In this document: piece after piece, positions 7,244-15,920 of the stretch
How the letters are laid out: each line of letters begins with the position of its first letter
How positions within the stretch are numbered: position 1 is the first letter of the stretch
DNA from: JAUYQR01 sp031377265
GTDB lineage: Bacteria > Pseudomonadota > Alphaproteobacteria > Rhodobacterales > Rhodobacteraceae
DNA length: 48,282 nucleotides
Assembly (NCBI RefSeq): GCF_031377265.1
Contig: NZ_JANMET010000085.1
Coordinates: forward strand, 1-48,282
Direction of reading: 5' to 3'
Notes under the pieces: model-generated
Seen by the model: the letters and a program-made list of their open reading frames with translations, nothing else
What the model was told of the DNA's origin: nothing
The model's database searches: none
Program-made: the position numbers and the translations under genes

Positions 7244-8086
7244 ATGAGAGCAGTCTTCGGTTTGGTCCTTCTGGCCGGTTTGGCACTTGCAGGCGTTGCG
7301 GTGTACATGGCCCAGAACTTCATCGGTCAGACGCAAGCAGCGCTGATCAGAGAACGGCAGTTCAACGCCAAAGCGGGCAAGCTCGTCGAGGTGTATGTGT
7401 TCAACAAGGCGCTGTCCTATGGCGACCCGCTGGTGGTTGACGACGCGCAACTGATCTACTGGCCGGAAAAAGCCCTGCCGGAAGGCATTTTCCGCGACGC
7501 CGCCATTCTGTTTCCAGAAGGTGCCGACGGCCCGCGCTATCTGATGCGTTCTGTCGAAGCCTATGAGCCGATCCTGGCAACGCGCGTCACTGAACCCGGC
7601 GAGGTTGCGGGGTTGACCGCCAAGCTGACACCGGGGATGCGGGCTTTTGCGATCAAGGTCGGCGTGGCATCGGGGGTGTCGGGCTTTGTTCAGCCGGATG
7701 ACTTCATCGATATCTACTGGACCGGCACAACCTCCAACTCCAACGGTGACGTCACCCGGCTGATCGAAAGCAAGATTCAGATCATCGCTGTCGACAATGC
7801 ATCCGGCGAAGGCCAGTCTTCGGGCAACACGACGGCCCGCACGATCACGGTAGCCGGCACGCCGGAACAGATTGCGCGCCTGGCTCAGGCCCAGGCAACC
7901 GGCGGGCTGTCGATGTCGCTGGTCGGCGAGGGGGAAGAAGCCTCTACGGCGCTGGTCGAGGTCGATGGCAATTCGCTGCTTGGGATCGAGGAAAAGGAAG
8001 TCGTGCAGGTAGAGGCCGCCGAAGTTTGCACCCGAAAGGAACGCAAAGCCGGTGTGCTTGTCGAAACTCCGGTTCCCTGCAACTAG
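7244..8086 (+). CDS. cpaB: Flp pilus assembly protein CpaB/RcpC
   Basis: This 280-residue protein has an N-terminal membrane anchor ('VFGLVLLAGLALAGVAVYMA'), an SAF-like domain ('VEVYVFNKALSYGDPLVVDD') and the RcpC/CpaB region ('GMRAFAIKVGVASGVSGFV' and 'QPDDFIDIYWTG'). CpaB sits in the periplasm beside the secretin and is needed for pilus assembly. AAGGGAAAAG precedes the ATG at 7244. An intrinsic terminator follows directly, so it is transcribed separately from cpaC. Confidence 0.93.
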   Translation: MRAVFGLVLLAGLALAGVAVYMAQNFIGQTQAALIRERQFNAKAGKLVEVYVFNKALSYGDPLVVDDAQLIYWPEKALPEGIFRDAAILFPEGADGPRYLMRSVEAYEPILATRVTEPGEVAGLTAKLTPGMRAFAIKVGVASGVSGFVQPDDFIDIYWTGTTSNSNGDVTRLIESKIQIIAVDNASGEGQSSGNTTARTITVAGTPEQIARLAQAQATGGLSMSLVGEGEEASTALVEVDGNSLLGIEEKEVVQVEAAEVCTRKERKAGVLVETPVPCN

Positions 8087-8105
8087 CCAGACGCGAAAAT
8101 TCACG

Positions 8106-8144
8106 GGGCGCGGCCACATCATATGGGGCCGCGCCCTTTTCTTT
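8106..8144 (+). terminator. Intrinsic terminator after cpaB
   Basis: GGGCGCGGCC (8106-8115) pairs with GGCCGCGCCC (8127-8136) around an 11-base loop, followed by TTTTCTTTT. It lies 20 bases after the cpaB stop. Confidence 0.9.
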
Positions 8145-8294
8145 TCGCCATTGCTTGCGCCCTGTTGCAAGTTATCCACATCAACAAAACCTTCCAACTG
8201 ATTGATTCTTGCAAATAAAGAACAACTCCGGCATCTTTAGGCAGATATGGGCGAACAAGACCCAAACCGAGGCGTGGTCGAAAGGGCAGATCAC

Positions 8295-9683
8295 ATGAGC
8301 ATGAAACGAATCCTAGTTGCCGGGTACGTCGGCGCCATTCTGGCGTCCACTGCCATGACGCCGGTCTCGGCAGAGGTCTTGCGCGTGATGCAGGGCCAGG
8401 CGTCAGAAGCACTGAACGTTCCGATGAACCGGGCCGTTGTGGTCGAGAGCGATGTTCCGTTCGCGGAACTGTCGATTGCAAACCCCGGCATTGCAGACAT
8501 CTCTACACTGTCTGACCGGTCTATCTATGTCTTGGGCAAGGCACCGGGGCGCACGACGCTGACGCTGTTGTCGCCGGAAGGCAAACTCATCGCCAACGTC
8601 GATGTGCACGTCACCCCCGACATTGCGGAATTCAAGGAACGCCTTCAGCAGATCCTGCCGGGCGAAAAGATCGAAGTTCGCACCGCCAACGACGGTATCG
8701 TTCTGTCAGGCGTGGTATCCTCGACGGCCAAGCTGGACCGGGCGCTGGATCTGGCGAACCGTTACGCGCCTGATCGCGTATCAAACCTGATGAACGTCGG
8801 CGGCACCCAGCAGGTCATGCTGAAAGTGCGGTTCGCGGAAATGAGCCGCAGCGTATCAAAAAGCTTCTCTTCCTCGGTCACCTTCGGGGATGGCGGCAAG
8901 CTTAGCGGCGAAACCGGCACCTTGCTGGGCGTTGGCGCAAGCGGCGGTACGTTCACCTACAAAGACGGCATCGTTGGCGGGGTTCAGGCCGGTGGCTCCA
9001 TCGGTGGTCTGGAATTCGGCGTGCTGCTGGAGGCGCTTGAAGCCAAGGGCATGGTGCGCACGCTGGCAGAGCCCAACCTGACGGCCCTGTCCGGGCAGGA
9101 AGCCAAATTCCTGGCAGGCGGCGAGTACCCGGTGCCGGTGGCGCAAGATAACGGCAGCGTCACGGTTGAATTCAAGCCGTTCGGCGTGGAACTGAACTTC
9201 ACCCCGACGGTGGTGGATGGCGATATCATCAACCTTGCGATCAACGCCGCCGTGTCGTCGATCGACACGACGAACGCCTTCACCAACGGCGATTTTACCA
9301 TCGACGCGTTCAAGCGGCGCGAAACCTCGACCACGGTGGAAATGCGCGACGGCCAAAGCTTTGCGATTGCCGGCCTGCTGCAGGACGACTTCCGCGATCA
9401 AAGCTCGCAACTGCCGTGGATCGGCGATCTGCCGATCCTTGGCGCGCTGTTCCGCAGTGCAGACTATCAGCGTAACCAATCGGAACTGGTGATCATCATC
9501 ACCCCGCATCTGGTAACGCCGGTCAGCGGCGAGGCTTTGGCCCTGCCAACCGACCGGGTGCGCATCCCGACCGAACGCGAGCTCTTCCTGAACGGCGACG
9601 TCGCAGGTGCGCCCACCAGCGGTGCTGCGGGCGAAGTCGCCCGGCAGGATTTCAGCACCTCGTATGGCTATGTGATGGAGTGA
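8295..9683 (+). CDS. cpaC: Tad pilus secretin CpaC/RcpA
   Basis: This is the outer-membrane secretin channel of the Tad pilus, 462 residues. A signal peptide ends around 'MTPVSAEV'. It is followed by the pilus/BON-type N-domains ('NRAVVVESDVPFAELSIANP', 'GIVLSGVVSSTAKLDRAL') and the secretin domain from ~175 ('QQVMLKVRFAEMSRSVSKSF' through 'SELVIIITPHLVTPVS'). The start at 8295 (MSMKRILVAGY) has AAAGGGC upstream; ATG 8301 is a close alternative. The stop shares a base with the start of the OmpA-like lipoprotein, which implies coupling. Confidence 0.93.
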   Translation: MSMKRILVAGYVGAILASTAMTPVSAEVLRVMQGQASEALNVPMNRAVVVESDVPFAELSIANPGIADISTLSDRSIYVLGKAPGRTTLTLLSPEGKLIANVDVHVTPDIAEFKERLQQILPGEKIEVRTANDGIVLSGVVSSTAKLDRALDLANRYAPDRVSNLMNVGGTQQVMLKVRFAEMSRSVSKSFSSSVTFGDGGKLSGETGTLLGVGASGGTFTYKDGIVGGVQAGGSIGGLEFGVLLEALEAKGMVRTLAEPNLTALSGQEAKFLAGGEYPVPVAQDNGSVTVEFKPFGVELNFTPTVVDGDIINLAINAAVSSIDTTNAFTNGDFTIDAFKRRETSTTVEMRDGQSFAIAGLLQDDFRDQSSQLPWIGDLPILGALFRSADYQRNQSELVIIITPHLVTPVSGEALALPTDRVRIPTERELFLNGDVAGAPTSGAAGEVARQDFSTSYGYVME

Positions 9684-10357
9684 TGGAGATGACCGGTATG
9701 CTTTCGAAGCTGCTTGCTACCTCGGCCCTCCTTGCGCTGGCCGCCTGTAGCGAAACCTCGACCAGCTGGGACAAGGAGCTTGGCTCCGAAGTCGATAAAG
9801 GCCAGTTCGGCAACGCCACGATGAACAATACGCTGATCCAGTCGGGTCAGATCGAATACACCGTGGCGCTGGCGCAGCGGTTCGCGGCCGAGGTGCCAGA
9901 CACGATCAACTTCGCCTTCAACAGTTCCGAGTTGTCCGAAGAGGCGCGCTCGATCCTGAACGTGCAGGCGAACTTCATCAAGCAGTTCCCCGAGGTCCGG
10001 TTCCGGGTCTTTGGCCATACTGACCTGGTGGGATCGGCCGGCTACAACCAGCGGCTTGGCTTGCGCCGGGCGCAGGCTGCGGTCAACTATCTGGCATCGC
10101 TGGGTATTTCGAAGTCGCGGGTGGAGGCAGTGGTGTCTTATGGCAAGACCCGTCCGATCATCCAGACCGATCAGCCGGAAATGCGCAACCGCCGCACGGT
10201 GACCGAGGTGTCGGGCTTCGTCGAATCCCATCCACTGGTGCTGAACGGAAAGTACGCGGCGATCATCTGGCGCGAATACGTGATTGGCCTCGGCGGCGCG
10301 GTTCGCCCGCACCCGCCAAACACCAACATCACGGTGCAGGTCGATCCGGCACAGTAA
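9683..10357 (+). CDS. OmpA-family lipoprotein in the Tad locus (CpaD position)
   Basis: A 224-residue lipoprotein. A signal peptide with lipobox 'LLALAACS' puts the acylated Cys near residue 22. A C-terminal-half OmpA-like peptidoglycan-binding domain follows ('TINFAFNSSELSEEARSIL', 'RVFGHTDLVGSAGYNQRLG', 'LRRAQAAVNYLASLGI'), then a tail of ~50 residues. ATGs at 9683, 9689 and 9698 are all in frame; 9683 shares its A with the cpaC stop. Tad loci usually carry the lipoprotein CpaD/RcpB here to stabilise the secretin. This protein probably anchors the secretin to peptidoglycan, a role inferred from position. Confidence 0.88.
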   Translation: MEMTGMLSKLLATSALLALAACSETSTSWDKELGSEVDKGQFGNATMNNTLIQSGQIEYTVALAQRFAAEVPDTINFAFNSSELSEEARSILNVQANFIKQFPEVRFRVFGHTDLVGSAGYNQRLGLRRAQAAVNYLASLGISKSRVEAVVSYGKTRPIIQTDQPEMRNRRTVTEVSGFVESHPLVLNGKYAAIIWREYVIGLGGAVRPHPPNTNITVQVDPAQ

Positions 10358-10378
10358 CCTGCCACATCAAAGCGTTTG

Positions 10379-10413
10379 CAAAGGCCGGGGCGACATCCCG
10401 GCCTTTGTCGTTT
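10379..10413 (+). terminator. Intrinsic terminator after OmpA-like lipoprotein
   Basis: CAAAGGCCGGG (10379-10389) pairs perfectly with CCCGGCCTTTG (10397-10407) around a 7-base loop, followed by TCGTTTCC. The T-tract is weak but the 11-bp stem is strong. The remaining ~190 bases to tadZ must contain a new promoter. Confidence 0.8.
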
Positions 10414-10604
10414 CCAAATCCGTTAGAAATCCCAGATTTATGCCCTTTTAGCCCCATTATCGCCACCATTCCTGATCATCTTGGCAACTGGATGAAACTG
10501 TCAAAGCTGGCGTTAGTGCGATCATACAAGATGCTGGAAAGAAGCCACAATCTGGTGGCACTTCTGGTGACTTGGCACCGAAGTCTGAAAGGGCGAATCG
10601 AGAA

Positions 10605-11870
10605 ATGTCGAGTACAGCAACCGTGAAACCGGACTCCGCGCCGATCCTGGCCTGCACGGTCTCGCGCGACGTGCAGCTTTTTGACCTGCTGATCGACGAT
10701 ATGGAGCAGGAACTGGGTGAAGCCTGGGGCGACCTCAACTTCGAGGACGCGCTGATCTTCCTCAAGCAGCCAGATTCGGCGTCGCTTCAGTTCATCGCGA
10801 TTGCGGTGGATTCGGAAGACGAGGCGGAACTGACCAAGATCAACGATGTGATCAAGGCGGCGAAGGGCAAGAGAGTTAAGGTCGTGCTGATCGCCAACCA
10901 GATCAGCCCGGCAGAACTGCACAAGATGCTAAAGCTGGGCGCCGATGATTTCGTGCCCTATCCGCTGCCCGAAGGCGCCTTGCACGAGGTGTTGGAACGC
11001 CTGCGCCGGCAGCCTGAGTTGGTGGCGGGCGAACCGGGTGGACCTCATGGCGAACAAGGCACAGCCCCGGCGTTCCGCGCAAAGGGCGACCGCAATGGCG
11101 TGATCGTGCCGGTGCATGGCATGGCGGGTGGCAGTGGCGCCTCTACCTTTGCCGCGAACCTTGCCTGGGAACTGGCGATCGTCTCTGCCAACGACGCGCC
11201 GCGCGTCTGCCTTCTGGATCTCGATTTCCAGTTCGGCTCGATTGCCACCTATCTTGATCTGCCGCGCCGCGAATCCGTGCTGGAGATCCTGTCCGATACC
11301 GCATCTGCCGACAGCGACAGCTTTCTGAAGTCGATGCTGACCTTCAACGACAAACTGCACGTCTTCACCGCGCCGTCGGACATGCTGCCGCTGGATATCG
11401 TCACTGGCGAAGATATCGGCCGCATCCTCGACATGGCGCAGAAGAACTTCGATTTTGTGATTGTTGACATGCCGTCGACCGTGGTGGCCTGGACCGAGGC
11501 AGTGCTGACCCGGTCGCATGTCTATTTCGCCCTGATGGAACTGGACCTGCGGTCAGCGCAGAACATCCTGCGCTTCGTGCGGGCCCTGAAGGCCGAAGGG
11601 CTGCCGCACGAAAAGTTACGCTACGTGCTGAACTATGCGCCGAAATTCACCGACCTTTCCGCTAAAGGCCGGGTGAAACGCATGGCTGAAAGCCTGGATA
11701 TCACCATTGAAGTGCAGCTTCCCGAAGGGGGCGAACAGGTGACGCAAGCCAATGACAATGGCCTGCCCATCGCCGAAAACTCGCCAAAGAATCCGCTGCG
11801 CAAGGAACTGCAGAAGCTTGCCAAGTCCTTGTATGACCTAAACAAAGCTGCCGAAGCTGGCAGAACATGA
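10605..11870 (+). CDS. tadZ: Tad pilus localisation ATPase TadZ/CpaE
   Basis: This is a 421-residue ParA/MinD-superfamily protein that places the Tad machine at its site in the cell. Residues ~14-135 form a response-regulator-like receiver domain ('KVVLIANQISPAELHKMLKL', then 'GADDFVPYPL'). Residues ~165-400 form the ATPase domain. Its P-loop reads 'HGMAGGSGASTFAANLA', so the usual signature and catalytic lysines are absent, as is common in TadZ. 'VCLLDLDFQFGS' (Walker A'/switch) and 'FDFVIVDMPS' (Walker B) are intact. It heads the tadZABC-D-D-V gene run, with gaps of 7-36 bp or slight overlaps. Confidence 0.93.
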   Translation: MSSTATVKPDSAPILACTVSRDVQLFDLLIDDMEQELGEAWGDLNFEDALIFLKQPDSASLQFIAIAVDSEDEAELTKINDVIKAAKGKRVKVVLIANQISPAELHKMLKLGADDFVPYPLPEGALHEVLERLRRQPELVAGEPGGPHGEQGTAPAFRAKGDRNGVIVPVHGMAGGSGASTFAANLAWELAIVSANDAPRVCLLDLDFQFGSIATYLDLPRRESVLEILSDTASADSDSFLKSMLTFNDKLHVFTAPSDMLPLDIVTGEDIGRILDMAQKNFDFVIVDMPSTVVAWTEAVLTRSHVYFALMELDLRSAQNILRFVRALKAEGLPHEKLRYVLNYAPKFTDLSAKGRVKRMAESLDITIEVQLPEGGEQVTQANDNGLPIAENSPKNPLRKELQKLAKSLYDLNKAAEAGRT

Positions 11871-11891
11871 TCTTTTTGATGGGGGTTGCCC

Positions 11892-13328
11892 GTGTTTAGC
11901 CGTTTCAAGAAAGACTCCGCGCCCGGTCGCCCGACAGCGATGGCGCCGGCAAACCAACCGGCTGTTGCCGAAAAGCCCAACCTGACCGGCCGCGCGCCGG
12001 TTGCGGCTGCGGTTGGCCGCACCCCTGCCGAAGCGTTGGCCGCCGACAAAGAGAAAAAGCGCCGCGAACGCCTGATGGAACTCAAGCTGGAGATCCACAA
12101 GCGCCTGCTGGAAGATCTCAACCTTTCGGCGCTGGAAACGGCGTCCGAGGCCAGCCTGCGCCAGGAAATTTCCAACCTCGCCTCTGAGGCGCTGGACGAC
12201 ATGTCGGTCGCGCTGAACAAGGAAGACCGCCTGTCCCTGACACAAGAGCTGTATGACGAGGTGATGGGCCTTGGCCCGCTGGAGCCGCTGTTGAAGGACG
12301 ACACCGTCAACGATATTCTGGTGAACGGGCCGAAGCGCATCTTCATCGAACGCGCGGGCAAACTGGAACTCAGCGACATCACCTTCCGCGATGAACGCCA
12401 CCTGCTCAGGATCATCGACAAGATCGTGTCCGCCGTGGGCCGCCGGGTCGACGAAAGTAACCCCTATTGCGACGCCCGTCTTGCCGATGGATCACGTTTC
12501 AACTGCATGGTGCCGCCGGTGGCGGTGGACGGATCGCTGGTCTCGATCCGGAAATTCAAGAAAGACAAACTGCGCATCGACGACCTTGTGCGCTTTGGCG
12601 CCTTTACCGACGAAATGGCCGCCTATCTGCAGGCCGCCGTGTCGTGCCGGCTGAACATCATCGTGTCGGGTGGTACGGGTTCGGGTAAAACCACCACGCT
12701 CAATGCGCTGTCGTCGTTCATCGACAACCACGAACGCGTGCTGACCATCGAAGACACCGCCGAACTTCAGCTGCAGCAGGTCCATGTCGGCCGGATGGAA
12801 AGCCGCCCGGCCAACGTCGAAGGCAAAGGCGCTGTCACCCAGCGCGACTGTTTGCGCAACGCGCTGCGGATGCGCCCTGACCGGATCATCGTGGGGGAAA
12901 CCCGGGGTGAAGAGGTCATCGACATGCTGCAGGCAATGAACACCGGTCACGACGGATCGATGACCACGATCCACGCCAACAACCCGCGCGACGCGATCAG
13001 CCGGTTGGAAAACATGGTTGCGATGGCCGGTATCGATATGCCGCTCAAGGCAGTGCGCAGTCAGGTCGCGTCGGCTGTGAACCTGATCGTGCAGGCCAGC
13101 CGTCTGCAGGACGGCACCCGCCGGATGACCTCGGTCACCGAAATCACCGGCATGGAAGGCGAAGTGATCTCGATGCAGGAGGTGTTCCGGTTTGAGCGCC
13201 TTGGCATCGAACCGAATGGCCGAATCATTGGCCGCTTCAACGCGACGGGTATACGATCCAGCTATTCTGATCGATTCCGCCAATGGGGCTTTGACCTGCC
13301 CGCATCAATTTATGAACCTGTGATCTGA
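11892..13328 (+). CDS. tadA: Tad pilus secretion ATPase TadA/CpaF
   Basis: This is the hexameric motor ATPase of the Tad pilus (PilB/VirB11 superfamily), about 478 residues. It has a variable N-terminus, an all-helical N-terminal domain, then Walker A 'SGGTGSGKTTTLNAL' at ~260, the Asp box around 'VLTIEDTAELQL', Walker B 'DRIIVGETRGEEV' at ~331, and the His box 'MNTGHDGSMTTIHANNP'. Start: GTG at 11892 (MFSRFKK) is preceded by GGGGG at good spacing. A TTG at 11886 would add two residues. Confidence 0.96.
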   Translation: MFSRFKKDSAPGRPTAMAPANQPAVAEKPNLTGRAPVAAAVGRTPAEALAADKEKKRRERLMELKLEIHKRLLEDLNLSALETASEASLRQEISNLASEALDDMSVALNKEDRLSLTQELYDEVMGLGPLEPLLKDDTVNDILVNGPKRIFIERAGKLELSDITFRDERHLLRIIDKIVSAVGRRVDESNPYCDARLADGSRFNCMVPPVAVDGSLVSIRKFKKDKLRIDDLVRFGAFTDEMAAYLQAAVSCRLNIIVSGGTGSGKTTTLNALSSFIDNHERVLTIEDTAELQLQQVHVGRMESRPANVEGKGAVTQRDCLRNALRMRPDRIIVGETRGEEVIDMLQAMNTGHDGSMTTIHANNPRDAISRLENMVAMAGIDMPLKAVRSQVASAVNLIVQASRLQDGTRRMTSVTEITGMEGEVISMQEVFRFERLGIEPNGRIIGRFNATGIRSSYSDRFRQWGFDLPASIYEPVI

Positions 13329-13336
13329 GGCCGCAA

Positions 13337-14305
13337 ATGGAAATCAGCGCTGCCCCGCTAATCTATATTCTGATCTTTGTCGCTGTGCTGGTGCTTGTCG
13401 AAGGCATCTACCTGACGGTCTTCGGTAAATCCATCAGCCTCAACAGCCGCGTCAGCCGCCGCCTGATGCTGCTCGAAAAGAACGCGAACCGCGAACAGGT
13501 GCTTGAACAGCTCCGCAAGGAGATGAGCCAGCACCTGAATTCCAAGAGTATCCCGCTGTATTCGATCCTCGCCAGCAAGGCGCAAAAGGCCAACATCGCG
13601 TTTTCCCCGAAGGCGCTGTTGGGAATCATGGCGCTTCTGGCGGTGTTTTCATTCGTGGCATTGACCGTTGGTACGTCAGCCGCGCCGGTGGTGCGGGCGG
13701 TGCTCGCCGTTGGGATGGGCATCGGCGGGGTGTATGTCTGGGTGAACAACAAGGCCAAGAAGCGCATGTCCCTGCTGGAAGAACAGCTGCCCGATTCCAT
13801 CGAACTGATGGTGCGCAGCCTGCGCGTCGGCCACCCGTTTTCTGCGGCGATCGGCATTGTTGCAAAGGAAGTTCCCGACCCGCTGGGCACTGAATTCGGC
13901 GTGATCGCCGACGAGGCCGCCTATGGCCGCGAAGTGACGGAATCGTTGAAGGCCTTTGCCGAACGGATGGACAGCCAGGATTTGCGCTTTCTGGCCGTGG
14001 CCGTGACGATCCAGCAGCAGTCCGGCGGCAACCTTGCCGAGATTCTCGATGGCCTGTCCAAGGTGATCCGCGCGCGGTTCAAGCTGTTCCGCAAAGTGAA
14101 GGCCATCACCGCCGAGGCCAAATGGTCCGGCATGTTCCTGTCCGCCTTCCCGATTCTGGCGCTGGTGATGATCATCACCATCCAGCCCGACTATTACGAT
14201 GCCGTGCGCGAAACCGCCGTCTTCATCCCGGCGGCGTTGGTCGTGGCCGTCTTTCTGATCATCAACATCGTCTTCATGAAGATCATGACAAACATCAAAG
14301 TGTGA
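13337..14305 (+). CDS. tadB: Tad pilus inner-membrane platform protein TadB
   Basis: This is a GspF/T2SF-domain platform protein, 322 residues. One N-terminal membrane segment ('LIYILIFVAVLVLVEGIYL') and a central pair (~95-140) precede the T2SF domain (~160-280: 'LPDSIELMVRSLRVGHPF', 'VAVTIQQQSGGNLAEIL'). C-terminal helices follow ('SGMFLSAFPILALVMIITI', 'AALVVAVFLIINIVFM'). It works with TadC as the membrane base on which TadA acts. It begins 8 bases after tadA and ends 7 bases before tadC. Confidence 0.94.
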   Translation: MEISAAPLIYILIFVAVLVLVEGIYLTVFGKSISLNSRVSRRLMLLEKNANREQVLEQLRKEMSQHLNSKSIPLYSILASKAQKANIAFSPKALLGIMALLAVFSFVALTVGTSAAPVVRAVLAVGMGIGGVYVWVNNKAKKRMSLLEEQLPDSIELMVRSLRVGHPFSAAIGIVAKEVPDPLGTEFGVIADEAAYGREVTESLKAFAERMDSQDLRFLAVAVTIQQQSGGNLAEILDGLSKVIRARFKLFRKVKAITAEAKWSGMFLSAFPILALVMIITIQPDYYDAVRETAVFIPAALVVAVFLIINIVFMKIMTNIKV

Positions 14306-14312
14306 GTGCGAC

Positions 14313-15299
14313 ATGAACCCGTTTTCCGCCATCAACACGATGTTGACCGATGCAATGGGCCCGCTTGGCCCGCTGATCGCAGTGGGGCTTTTGGGCTTTC
14401 TGCTGATCCTGATCGCGTTGCCGACGATGCTGAAAAAGCAGCGCGACCGGTTCAGCGAACTGAAGGCAAGCCAGCCCGGTGCGTCTGACCGGGGCAACCC
14501 GCGTGCCCTGCGGCGCACCGAAAAGGTCGACAAGCTGGAGCGGTTCGCCCAGTATCTGGAACCGCAAAAGGCGGAAGAGCTGTCCGCCGCCAAGCTGCGC
14601 CTGCTGCGGGCGGGCTATTCGGCAAAGAATTCTGTCCGGATGTATCATGCCGCGCAATTCGTGCTTGGCATCAGCTTTCTTGCGCTGGGCCTGATCTATG
14701 CGCTGATCAAATCCGCGCAGTCCGAGGTCGATACCCAAACCCTGATGATCTACGCGATCCTGCCCGGCGTCGTCGGCTATTACATGCCCAAGTACTGGGT
14801 CGACAAGCGGCTCGAGGCCCGCCAGACCCAGATCATCCAGGGCTTCCCCGATGCGCTTGACATGATGCTGGTCTGCGTCGAAGCCGGGCAGTCGCTTGAC
14901 CAATCGATCATCCGCGTCGGTCGGGAAAGCCGGGCCGGCTATCCGGCGCTGGCCGATGAGTTCGACATGATCAGCCAGGAAGTGAAGGCCGGCAAGGAAC
15001 GCGTGCAGGTGTTGAAGGACATGTCGATGCGGGTGGGCGTGCCCGATGTCGCGTCTTTCGTCACCACGCTGGTGCAGTCGGCCACCTTCGGCACCTCGGT
15101 CGCGGATGCCTTGCGTGTCTATTCTGCCGATATGCGCGACAAAAGGGTGATGCGCGCCGAAGAGAAGGCAAACATGTTGCCCACCAAGCTGACGTTGGGC
15201 ACTATGCTGTTCACCGTGCCACCCCTGCTGGTCATCTTGATCGGCCCTTCTGTTTACGGCATTGCAACAATGCTGGCGCAGATGCGACCCGGAAGTTAA
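14313..15299 (+). CDS. tadC: Tad pilus inner-membrane platform protein TadC
   Basis: The second T2SF-domain platform protein, 328 residues, a paralogue of TadB. The N-terminal membrane segment is 'LGPLIAVGLLGFLLILIAL', and a mid-protein membrane pair lies around 'FVLGISFLALGLIYALI'. The T2SF domain contains 'FPDALDMMLVCVEAGQSLD', 'ISQEVKAGKERVQVL' and 'FVTTLVQSATFGTSVADAL'. A C-terminal helix follows. The tadB-tadC order and spacing are the standard arrangement. Confidence 0.94.
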   Translation: MNPFSAINTMLTDAMGPLGPLIAVGLLGFLLILIALPTMLKKQRDRFSELKASQPGASDRGNPRALRRTEKVDKLERFAQYLEPQKAEELSAAKLRLLRAGYSAKNSVRMYHAAQFVLGISFLALGLIYALIKSAQSEVDTQTLMIYAILPGVVGYYMPKYWVDKRLEARQTQIIQGFPDALDMMLVCVEAGQSLDQSIIRVGRESRAGYPALADEFDMISQEVKAGKERVQVLKDMSMRVGVPDVASFVTTLVQSATFGTSVADALRVYSADMRDKRVMRAEEKANMLPTKLTLGTMLFTVPPLLVILIGPSVYGIATMLAQMRPGS

Positions 15300-15320
15300 C
15301 GGCAGCGGGCAAAGGACAAC

Positions 15321-15884
15321 GTGCGCGCAAAACCTTCAATCGCCCTTCTTCTGACGCTTGCCCTTGCGGCCTGCCAATCCACGGGCGGTGTCAGCCGCGA
15401 TGGCCGCAATACACCTTACGGCGTGGATGCGCGTGGCGACTCCGTTGATGGCCTGACCGTCGGCCACCGGCTTATGGCGGCGGGCGAGCCGGAACTTGCG
15501 CTCAAGGCCTATCTGCGGGCGGCCTCGGAAACCGGCATTACGGTTGACGTGCTGTCGGCCATCGGGTCGGCGAACCTGGCGCTCGGGCGGCTGGGTCAGG
15601 CCGAACAACTGCTCCGCCGGGCGCTGGAGGTCGATCCGACCTTCGTGCCTGCGATCAACAACCTTGGCGTGGTGCTGATGGAACGCGGCAAGGCTGGCGA
15701 GGCGCGGGTCGTGTTTCAGCAAGCCTTCGCGCAGGATAGTGGCCAAACGGACTCCATTCGTGAAAATCTGAAGCTGGCTATCGCGCGGACCGAATCAACC
15801 GTGTATGATTCCCCCGAGGCAGAAGGCGAGTTCCGTCTGGTGCGGCGTGAAAAGGGCAAATACGTGCTTCTCACGCAGCTATAA
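15321..15884 (+). CDS. tadD: Tad locus TPR lipoprotein TadD
   Basis: A 187-residue pilotin-like lipoprotein. It starts at a GTG (15321) with AAAGGAC upstream. The signal peptide has lipobox 'LALAACQS' (acylated Cys ~19), followed by about three TPR-type helix pairs ('SANLALGRLGQAEQLLRRAL', 'FVPAINNLGVVLMERGKAG', 'EARVVFQQAFAQDSG'). TadD is needed for pilus assembly in Aggregatibacter and is thought to help place or stabilise the secretin. Confidence 0.9.
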   Translation: MRAKPSIALLLTLALAACQSTGGVSRDGRNTPYGVDARGDSVDGLTVGHRLMAAGEPELALKAYLRAASETGITVDVLSAIGSANLALGRLGQAEQLLRRALEVDPTFVPAINNLGVVLMERGKAGEARVVFQQAFAQDSGQTDSIRENLKLAIARTESTVYDSPEAEGEFRLVRREKGKYVLLTQL

Positions 15885-15920
15885 GGAACGGGCTCCGAGC
15901 AGTAAAAAAGGACGCAAAAC

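Noticed and set aside
8145..8294. Possible sigma-70 promoter (TTGCAA) before cpaC
   Set aside because: A promoter is needed there, but I cannot find a -10 at proper spacing that stands out, so no site is called.
13676..14593. Minus-strand frame of 305 codons
   Set aside because: Antisense shadow of tadB/tadC.
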